5,447 bases of DNA. It comes from JBBRGG01 sp038240875. Its GTDB lineage: Bacteria > Planctomycetota > Phycisphaerae > Phycisphaerales > UBA1924. Under the pieces are notes generated by a model. It made no database searches. It was not told the DNA's origin and saw only the letters and a program-made list of their open reading frames with translations. The position numbers and the translations under genes are program-made. The stretch spans positions 1-5,447 of the forward strand of contig JBBRGG010000225.1 of the NCBI GenBank assembly GCA_038240875.1. Direction: 5' to 3'. Positions 1 through 5,447 of the stretch are shown one piece after another (position 1 is the stretch's first letter; each line of letters opens with the position of its first letter).

Positions 1-2759
1 GCAGCCAGAGCCTTTCGCTGCGCAATTGGTGTGCGGAGTTTGAGCTGCATCCAGTCGTCTTTGAATGCGGAAAGGCAGCTTGGCTCAGCGACCAAGACCG
101 CAGCAACATCAGGATCGACGACGTATGGCATGAGCGCGTTGAGGGTCGCGTCAGCGGTTTCGATGGCTTCGGGAAGAAGGCCTAGCGAGATGTGCGGACG
201 GGCGCAGCAGCCGACGTTGGCGAGGATGACTTCGTAGCCACAGGCTTCGTAAAGGCGCTTGGCGGCCATGCCGATGGAGGGCTCGTTGTACATGGAGAAG
301 CAATCGCCAAAGAAGACGACTTTCTTTGTAGCGGTCTTGGGGTTTTGAGTAGAAGGGCTTGACTGGTTATTGACGCGGTTGTTGACGCGATCCAGCCATG
401 CGCGATCAAGGCCACGAGCGAACTTGGGCAGCGATCGCTTTGGATGGATGCCTAAGAGTTGATTGACGATCGCGCGGGCGGGCGCGGTTGAGTTGACCCA
501 GTTGGCGATGCGTGGCGTGCGTGAGCCGATGGCGTTGAGCGTGCGGATCATGGCAAAGAAGCGAGCCTTTAGGGGCGTGCCACTTTCTTTGTAGCGCTGC
601 GCTGTGTACTCGGATTTGAGGCGTGAGATATCAACGTTGCTCGGGCATTCGGTTTTGCACGCTTTGCACGAGAGGCAGAGGTTGAGCGTTTCGATGGTGC
701 CAGCATCGTTCCAGACCGAGGGCTTTGAAGCCGCACGTACTTGGAGGTTTGGTGGTTGGGAATCGGCGATAGCTTTGAGTTGGCCTGTGATTGCGAGGCG
801 AAGGGCGTTGCCACGGCCACGAGTTGAATGGCGTTCGTCGAGGGTCGCCATGTACGAAGGGCACATGGTGCCGCCTTGCTTCTTTCGGCAGACGCCCGCG
901 CCGTTGCACATTTCGACTGCGCCATCAAAGCCATGCTGATCGTGATAGTCGAAGTAAGTTTCGAGCCCGGCGGGGGCGGAGGTCGGGCGGCCTTTGTTGG
1001 GCTCAACGCGGAGAAGCTCGGTCATGGATTCGATTGCGCGAGGTTCGACGATGTTACCTGGATTGAGTAGGTTGTGCGGATCGAAGATAGATTTGATTTC
1101 GCGGAACGCGCCCAAAAGTTCGGTGCCAAAGAAGCGTTCGAGTAGTGGGCCACGGACGCGGCCGTCACCGTGTTCGCCGGACATGACGCCGCCGAGGCTG
1201 CGAGCTAGGTCAGCGGTTTGCACAGCAATGGTGCGCATCCGAACGCGGTCGTCGAGATCGTGGATGTCGATGAGTGGGCGAACGTGAAGGACGCCGACGC
1301 TGGCGTGGGCGTAGAAGGCGGCGAAGGTGCCTTGGGCCGCGACGATTTTTTTGAGTTCGCGGACAAAGGTGGGGAGGTTTTCAACAGGGATAGCGTTATC
1401 TTCGACGAAGGTGATGGGCTTGCGTGCGCCGGGGACGCCATGGAGGAGAGGTTCGCCAGCTTTGCGAAGTTTCCACGCATTGAGCATGGCGGCGGAGTCG
1501 GTGTGGAATTGTGCGGCAACGCCCGGAGTAATACGGGAAAGATGCTCGAAGTTGGCTTTGATTGTTTCGACGGAATCGGCAAAATACTCGACGTAGAGAA
1601 CGGCTTTGAGGACGCCTTGGGTTGGCGCGGGCATGAGATCGACATAGCGCGAGTATTCGGCGTTGGCACGAGCGAGATCAACGACGGTGTCGTCGAGAAG
1701 TTCGATTGCGCTTGGCTTGGTCGCGAGGATTGGCGTGACAAGGTCGATGGCGGCTTCGAGGGAATCAAAGCCCAGGACCGCGAGGCCTTTGGCACGAGGG
1801 CGATCGTGAAGGTTGAGAGTCGCTCCCAAGGTTACGGCAAGGGTGCCTTCACTGCCACAAAGCAGGTGCGCGAGGTTCATGCGTGCGAGGGCATCTTCGT
1901 CGGCGAGGCTACGGACTTGCGCGAGGATCATGTCCAGCGCGTAGCCCGCGTTTCTACGGACAGTCTTGGGGAAGCGTTCGTCGATAGCGGCGGCGTTTTT
2001 ACGGACGACATCGAGCACGCGAAGCGAGAGCGTGCGGACGCGTGGATCGCGCAGTGCGGCGCCTTGATCAAGCGTGACACGAGCGCCGTCGGCGAGGCAA
2101 ACATCGAGGGCGAGAAGGCTTTCGCTGGTACGACCAAAGAGGATCGAGCGTGCGCCAGCGGCGTTGTTGCCGACGCATCCGCCAATGTTTGCGATGCGGC
2201 TGGTCGCGGGGTCGGGCGCGAAAAAGAGGTTTGATTCAGGGCCTTTACGGCGGGCGAGTTCGTCGTTGAGATCATCGACGGTGATGCCGGGCTCGACGCG
2301 GCAGGTTTTGATAGCAGAGTCAACTGCGAGGATTTGCCGGCAGTTGACGCTCAAGTCCAAAACGATTGCGCGGTTGGTGCACTGGCCAGCGAGGCTGGTG
2401 CCGCCGCCGCGTGGAAGAATGGGGAGCGTGTGCTTGGCGCAGAATCGAACGGCTTCGACGGCGTCGTCGACGTTGGCGGGGATGACCACGCCCAAGGGCT
2501 CAACTTGATAGAGCGAGGCATCGGTGGCGTAAAGCATGCGGTCGTGGTCGCCCAAGCGGACCTCGCCAGCAATTGCGTTGGTGAGGTCGCGGGCGATACG
2601 TGCACGATCGTCGGCGGACCAGACGGTTGCGGGCGGGGGCTGGTAGTGCGTGGGATCAAGAAGCGAGCGTGTAGTTGGGCTGGCCTGTGCGAGCGAGTTT
2701 GCGCCTGCGTCATATGGGTGCGTCGACTGACTTTGATTCAATACGGTGAGCGTGGGCAT
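1..2759 (-). CDS. FAD-binding and Fe-S-binding oxidoreductase, YdiJ/D-lactate dehydrogenase-like (3' end outside window)
   Basis: The frame is open from an ATG at 2757-2759 to the left edge, giving 919 codons with no stop. E. coli YdiJ is about 1018 residues, so roughly 100 are probably missing. The order is an FAD-binding PCMH domain, an FAD-oxidase C-terminal domain, a two-cluster ferredoxin-like module and a CCG (heterodisulfide-reductase-like) domain. Visible motifs are RGGGTSLAGQ (117-126), the flavin-site stretch PDPATSRIANIGG (182-194) with VGNNAAG (196-202), GSEGTL (302-307), HASVGVLHVRP (485-495), SGEHGDGRVRG (527-537) and LNPGN (565-569). Fe-S ligands are C618, C624 and C633P, then C695xxC698xxC701xxxC705P. 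The CCG part has C820, then C851-C852 after 30 residues, then EPSC (892-895). Family members oxidise 2-hydroxyacids such as D-lactate or D-2-hydroxyglutarate; the substrate here cannot be read from sequence. No signal peptide is seen, so it is probably cytoplasmic or membrane-associated. The start is uncertain: an in-frame ATG at 2795 is an alternative, neither has a Shine-Dalgarno site, and the frame stays open up to a stop at 3042-3044. Confidence 0.93.
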   Translation of the reverse strand, partial: MPTLTVLNQSQSTHPYDAGANSLAQASPTTRSLLDPTHYQPPPATVWSADDRARIARDLTNAIAGEVRLGDHDRMLYATDASLYQVEPLGVVIPANVDDAVEAVRFCAKHTLPILPRGGGTSLAGQCTNRAIVLDLSVNCRQILAVDSAIKTCRVEPGITVDDLNDELARRKGPESNLFFAPDPATSRIANIGGCVGNNAAGARSILFGRTSESLLALDVCLADGARVTLDQGAALRDPRVRTLSLRVLDVVRKNAAAIDERFPKTVRRNAGYALDMILAQVRSLADEDALARMNLAHLLCGSEGTLAVTLGATLNLHDRPRAKGLAVLGFDSLEAAIDLVTPILATKPSAIELLDDTVVDLARANAEYSRYVDLMPAPTQGVLKAVLYVEYFADSVETIKANFEHLSRITPGVAAQFHTDSAAMLNAWKLRKAGEPLLHGVPGARKPITFVEDNAIPVENLPTFVRELKKIVAAQGTFAAFYAHASVGVLHVRPLIDIHDLDDRVRMRTIAVQTADLARSLGGVMSGEHGDGRVRGPLLERFFGTELLGAFREIKSIFDPHNLLNPGNIVEPRAIESMTELLRVEPNKGRPTSAPAGLETYFDYHDQHGFDGAVEMCNGAGVCRKKQGGTMCPSYMATLDERHSTRGRGNALRLAITGQLKAIADSQPPNLQVRAASKPSVWNDAGTIETLNLCLSCKACKTECPSNVDISRLKSEYTAQRYKESGTPLKARFFAMIRTLNAIGSRTPRIANWVNSTAPARAIVNQLLGIHPKRSLPKFARGLDRAWLDRVNNRVNNQSSPSTQNPKTATKKVVFFGDCFSMYNEPSIGMAAKRLYEACGYEVILANVGCCARPHISLGLLPEAIETADATLNALMPYVVDPDVAAVLVAEPSCLSAFKDDWMQLKLRTPIAQRKALA

Positions 2760-2845
2760 CGCTGCAAGTTTAGGGTGGATGTACCTTTGCGGCATTACAG
2801 ATGTCTTCGACACAATACTGGATCGGTTTCGATGCTGAAACAGAG

Positions 2846-2890
2846 TTGGGCAAGAGATTGGCAAGAGTTTGGCCAGAAATTGGCCTGCAG
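2846..2890. repeat. Four imperfect 11-12 base TTGG tandem units
   Basis: TTGG recurs at 2846, 2858, 2869 and 2880, that is with steps of 12, 11 and 11 bases. The units read TTGGGCAAGAGA, TTGGCAAGAGT, TTGGCCAGAAA and TTGGCCTGCAG. The first two differ by one inserted G and the last base; the third and fourth are looser. The spacing is close to one turn of the helix and the block lies about 90-130 bases upstream of the oxidoreductase start at 2759. A cooperative regulator-binding site is one reading. Local slippage duplication in non-coding DNA is the other. Confidence 0.5.
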
Positions 2891-2896
2891 AAGATT

Positions 2897-2914
2897 GTGT
2901 CACACGAGTGTCAC
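2897..2914. repeat. GTGTCAC direct repeat, 11-base step
   Basis: GTGTCAC occurs at 2897-2903 and again at 2908-2914, exactly 11 bases apart. The first copy also forms the short palindrome GTGTCACAC (2897-2905). It sits immediately beside the TTGG units with the same helical phasing, so it could belong to the same operator region. At seven bases, chance is not excluded. Confidence 0.35.
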
Positions 2915-2993
2915 GCCTGGCATGCGTAAAGGAACTTGCTCGGGCATTACTCGTCAGAAGCGACACAGGCACATAGCCCGGAGGTACGAGGGC

Positions 2994-3002
2994 TGGTATA
3001 TT
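2994..3002 (+). promoter_or_regulatory. Candidate extended -10 promoter for the exported DUF4139-like gene
   Basis: The bases TG-G-TATATT match the extended -10 pattern TGnTATAAT with one mismatch in the hexamer. No convincing -35 box lies 16-18 bases upstream, which is tolerated for extended -10 promoters. Transcription would start near 3009, leaving a leader of about 78 bases before the ATG at 3087. A weaker alternative is TTGGCG (3021-3026) with TAGATT (3043-3048) at a 16-base spacer. The rules are those of sigma-70 in model bacteria and are assumed to apply here. Confidence 0.33.
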
Positions 3003-3075
3003 GAAGTGCCGGTGCAATCCTTGGCGAGTCTTTGAATCACCTTAGATTATACACACTGGTCAACTTTGATCACAC

Positions 3076-3080
3076 AGGAG
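3076..3080 (+). promoter_or_regulatory. Ribosome binding site AGGAG deciding the start at 3087
   Basis: AGGAG lies six bases upstream of the ATG at 3087-3089, an ideal Shine-Dalgarno placement. It falls inside the reading frame if translation began at the in-frame TTG at 3066, which has no such site. It therefore selects the ATG, and the product then starts directly with a short basic leader and a signal peptide. Confidence 0.8.
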
Positions 3081-3086
3081 CCGAAC

Positions 3087-5375
3087 ATGTTGGCACGTCA
3101 CAATAAGTCGAATCGGGTAGCCTTGAACGTTTTTCGGTGGAATCACGTGAGTGTTGTCGCCGCGGGTTTGCTCGCGGTTGCGGGGTTGGCGGCGACGCCT
3201 GTGAGCGTGTACGCGCAAGCAACGCCAGCGAAGGCTGCGGGCTCGAAGGAAGCTGGGAATGCACGCACGGAAGATCTCCCGATCACGCGGATCACGCTGT
3301 ATCGCTCAGGTGTTGCGAGCGTGCAACGCCGTGGCATGGTGGATGGCGATGCCAAGGTGCAGCTTCGTTTCAACACCGATCAGATCAACGACATCTTGAA
3401 GTCAATGGTGGTGCTCGATCTATCGAAGGGTCAGGGCCAGATCGATAGCATCGGGTACGCGTCGCGCGAGCCATTGGCAAAGCGACTTGCTTCGTTTGGA
3501 ATCGATCTTTCGGATCAGCCTTCAATGGGGACCATTCTCGCACGTCTTCGCGGCGCGAAGGTGAGCATTACGCTAGATGATGGTAAGGTTACCGGCTCGA
3601 TTTTGGGTGGCGAGAATCGCATGGAAGCGCAAGGGGACGCGACACAGTTGGTGCCTGTGCCTTATCTTAATGTGCTGACCCAGACAGGCATTCGCTCGTT
3701 GAACCTCAACAAGACTCGCGCAATTGAATTGCTTGATCCAGATCTTGCGGCGGAACTGAACAAGGCGTTGTCGGCGCTCGCTGAACATCGTGCCGACCGC
3801 ACCAAGATGGTCGATGTGAACTTGAGTGGTGCGGGCGCTCGCGAAGTGGTCATCGCGTATGTGCAAGAAGCCCCGGTGTGGAAGGCGAGTTATCGCCTTG
3901 TGCTGCCCGACGGACCAGTGCTTGCGCCCGGTGCGGCTCCCGCAAAGGCGGATATGAAGGCGAAAGAGTCGGCGGTGATGCAAGGTTGGGCGATTGTCGA
4001 GAACACGACTGACGAAGATTGGCAAAACGTTCGACTGTCGCTGGTTTCAGGTCGGCCTGTGTCGTTCACGATGGATTTGTATGAGCCGCTGTACATGCCT
4101 AGGCCTGAGGTTGCGGTGCCGACGATTCCAGGTGTGTTGTCTCGTGCGTATGACGGCGGGGAGAAGTACAAGGAACAAAGACTAACCGGCGCCCCAGCGG
4201 CTGATGGCTCAGGCGGAAGTGTGGGATCTGCGCGATTAGCAAGCCGACGCGCTAGTCGTGGCGAGGTGAGTGCGCCCGGTTCGCCAGCACCAGCATCGGT
4301 AGGTATTACTCCAGAAAATAGCTTGGGCTTGAGCATGAGCTTGCTTGACTATTCCGAAGGTTTCACTTCTGAAGACATGGCTACGTACGGCGCGCGTTCG
4401 CAGGCCGCCGCGAAATCAGCAGGCGAGGTCTTCCAGTATGAACTCGAGCGCCCGATCACAGTTGAGCGGCAGCGGTCGGCGATGTTGCCGATCTTGAATT
4501 CGCCTTTGGAAGCTCGCCGCGTGTCGATCTTTAGCGCGAGTGAAGGCGGGACCAACCCGATGCGTGGCATCGAGGTGATCAACACTTCCGAGAATCAGTT
4601 GATGCCTGGGCCGATCAGCGTCTTTGATGGCGGGTCGTATGCGGGCGACGCGCAGATCGGGCATGTGCCCGCGGGTGATACGCGGTTGCTTGCGTACGCG
4701 GTTGATCTTGACGTGACGACGATCCAGAATCAGGAACAGCGTGAGGCGTTCCAGACAGCCAAGATCGTCAAAGGCGTGTGCGAATTGACCTTTCAGTATG
4801 AGCTGACGAGCACGTTTGAGTTCTCGAATAAGGACAAGAACAAGTCACGGACGATCATCGTGGAGACGCCCAAGTATCCGGGGTATGAGCTTGTCGAGCC
4901 CAAGGTGGCGTCTGAAGTTACGCCGAATACGGAGCGGTTTGAGATTGGGATTGACGCGGCGTCGAAGGGAACGCAGAAGATTGTGCGGCGAATGGTGGCG
5001 TCGCGGAACTTCTCGATCACGCAGATGGACAGCGAGACGCTGGTCCAATACTCGCGGCAGGGCAAGGTTTCCAAGGCGGTGCTCGATGCGCTTTCGGAAG
5101 TACAGCGGCGTTCCAACGAGATTGTCGCGATGGAGCGCGTGATCGAAGAGAATCAGCGCAAGGTCACGGAGATCGATCAGGATCAGACGCGCATCCGCGC
5201 GAACATGGGCTCGATTGATCGTGCAAGCCAACTCTACAGCAAGTACATGGCCCAGCTTACATCGCAAGAGGATCAACTCGACAAGGTTCGCACGAATTCC
5301 GTGACCACACGCGAAGCGATCAACAAGGCACGCGAGGCCTTCGATGCGTATGTGAATGGGCTTAGTGTTGATTGA
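3087..5375 (+). CDS. Exported DUF4139-like protein with C-terminal coiled coil, function unknown
   Basis: The product has 762 residues and begins at the ATG placed by AGGAG. Residues 1-43 look like a Sec signal peptide: a basic N-terminus (R4, K7, R10, R17), a hydrophobic core around 21-37 and a likely cut after V-Y-A at 43. There is no lipobox, and the only cysteine is C565, so it is expected free in the periplasm or outside rather than as a lipoprotein. Residues 64-250 form a mixed beta/helical N-terminal part starting with ITRITLYRSGVASV, resembling the domain that precedes DUF4139 in MuiA-type proteins. Residues 253-345 carry the DUF4139-like signature, including PVWKASYRL (263-271), QGWAIVENTTDEDW (299-312) and LSLVSGRPV (318-325). 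Residues about 346-445 are a Gly/Ser/Ala/Pro-rich insert. The fold seems to resume at 446-545 with a GPISVFDGGSYAGD stretch (508-521). A further beta-rich part follows to about 645. Residues 660-757 are charged and helical, probably a coiled coil. Family assignment is from recognised pattern only, and no biochemical role is known to me. Confidence 0.88.
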   Translation: MLARHNKSNRVALNVFRWNHVSVVAAGLLAVAGLAATPVSVYAQATPAKAAGSKEAGNARTEDLPITRITLYRSGVASVQRRGMVDGDAKVQLRFNTDQINDILKSMVVLDLSKGQGQIDSIGYASREPLAKRLASFGIDLSDQPSMGTILARLRGAKVSITLDDGKVTGSILGGENRMEAQGDATQLVPVPYLNVLTQTGIRSLNLNKTRAIELLDPDLAAELNKALSALAEHRADRTKMVDVNLSGAGAREVVIAYVQEAPVWKASYRLVLPDGPVLAPGAAPAKADMKAKESAVMQGWAIVENTTDEDWQNVRLSLVSGRPVSFTMDLYEPLYMPRPEVAVPTIPGVLSRAYDGGEKYKEQRLTGAPAADGSGGSVGSARLASRRASRGEVSAPGSPAPASVGITPENSLGLSMSLLDYSEGFTSEDMATYGARSQAAAKSAGEVFQYELERPITVERQRSAMLPILNSPLEARRVSIFSASEGGTNPMRGIEVINTSENQLMPGPISVFDGGSYAGDAQIGHVPAGDTRLLAYAVDLDVTTIQNQEQREAFQTAKIVKGVCELTFQYELTSTFEFSNKDKNKSRTIIVETPKYPGYELVEPKVASEVTPNTERFEIGIDAASKGTQKIVRRMVASRNFSITQMDSETLVQYSRQGKVSKAVLDALSEVQRRSNEIVAMERVIEENQRKVTEIDQDQTRIRANMGSIDRASQLYSKYMAQLTSQEDQLDKVRTNSVTTREAINKAREAFDAYVNGLSVD

Positions 5376-5429
5376 CGCGGTACGCGCGATGGTGTGCGAC
5401 GTTGAAGCGTGGCCGTTGAATATATGCGA

Positions 5430-5447
5430 GGTGTAGCTAGGTACACC
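5430..5447. repeat. Small inverted repeat downstream of the exported-protein gene
   Basis: GGTGTA (5430-5435) and TACACC (5442-5447) are perfect inverted arms around a six-base loop, ending exactly at the window edge. The stem may continue beyond it. It lies 54 bases after the stop codon at 5373-5375 and could be part of a terminator, but no T-run can be seen because the sequence ends. The rest of 5376-5429 shows no gene or clear signal. Confidence 0.25.

Larger units (their letters stand above)
2760..3086. promoter_or_regulatory. Divergent intergenic region with promoters for both flanking genes
   Basis: These 327 bases separate the starts of the minus-strand oxidoreductase and the plus-strand exported protein, so they should carry both promoters. 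I see TTGG-headed tandem units (2846-2890), a GTGTCAC direct repeat (2897-2914), a small hairpin AGCCC/GGGCT (2975-2994), an extended -10 element (2994-3002) and a ribosome binding site (3076-3080). The plus-strand frame from 2334 to 3035 that crosses much of it is the continuation of an antisense shadow of the oxidoreductase, has no recognisable domain, and is not called as a gene. No riboswitch or small RNA is recognised. Confidence 0.7.

Noticed and set aside
1218..2234. 338-codon open frame on the plus strand
   Set aside because: It lies antisense to the oxidoreductase, whose motifs are clearly in the minus-strand frame. The product is rich in Gly, Glu, Asp and Val as expected from reading C-rich codons backwards, and it has no recognisable domain.
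2812..2840. Minus-strand promoter TTTCAG - 17 bases - TATTGT for the oxidoreductase
   Set aside because: The -35 hexamer matches consensus poorly and TATTGT only at four of six positions; spacing alone is not enough.
2846..2890. CRISPR-like array
   Set aside because: The units are only 11-12 bases, contiguous, imperfect and without spacers.
2809..2901. Inverted pair GACACAA (2809-2815) and TTGTGTC (2895-2901)
   Set aside because: Seven-base arms about 80 bases apart are readily expected by chance in a region with several GTGT/ACAC words.
2975..2994. Hairpin AGCCC/GGGCT as a terminator or attenuator
   Set aside because: The stem is five base pairs with a ten-base loop and no T-run follows it.
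2334..3035. 233-codon plus-strand frame reaching into the intergenic region
   Set aside because: Its first part is antisense to the flavin domain. The remainder covers non-coding sequence with erratic composition rich in Cys, Arg and His, without a ribosome binding site or domain.
3066..3086. TTG at 3066 as start of the exported protein
   Set aside because: The AGGAG ribosome binding site would lie within the coding sequence, and the ATG at 3087 is ideally spaced from it.
3573..4336. Minus-strand open frames of about 150 codons inside the exported-protein gene
   Set aside because: They are antisense to a gene with a signal peptide, a good ribosome binding site and a recognisable family signature; their products look like shadows.

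Overview
The window holds two divergently arranged protein genes and the 327-base region between them. GC content is moderately high by eye, roughly 55-60%. The gene pair suggests a bacterium of the Planctomycetota, perhaps Phycisphaerae: a long fused FAD/Fe-S oxidoreductase next to a secreted DUF4139-type protein with a planctomycete-like look. This placement is an inference from the protein style, not from a marker gene.

Layout. Bases 1-2759, minus strand: a large flavin and iron-sulfur oxidoreductase of the YdiJ/HI1163 type. Its first 919 codons are present and its C-terminus lies beyond the left edge. Bases 2760-3086: the divergent intergenic region. It contains a cluster of about four 11-12 base TTGG units, a GTGTCAC direct repeat, an extended -10 promoter candidate and a clear ribosome binding site for the right-hand gene. 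Bases 3087-5375, plus strand: a complete 762-residue exported protein with a DUF4139-like core interrupted by a low-complexity insert, and a helical, probably coiled-coil, C-terminus. Bases 5376-5447: a short tail with a small inverted repeat at the window edge.

Nothing shows that the two genes work together. The left gene should oxidise a 2-hydroxyacid (D-lactate or D-2-hydroxyglutarate class) and pass electrons to a carrier or the quinone pool. The right gene is a cell-envelope protein of unknown function. They may share only a regulatory region.

I found no tRNA, rRNA, CRISPR array, insertion sequence, phage gene or toxin-antitoxin pair. Long open frames antisense to both genes are codon-bias shadows. 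I see no convincing new biological system. The points most worth checking are the phased repeats between the genes, the altered CCG cysteine motif of the oxidoreductase, and the function of the exported DUF4139 protein.
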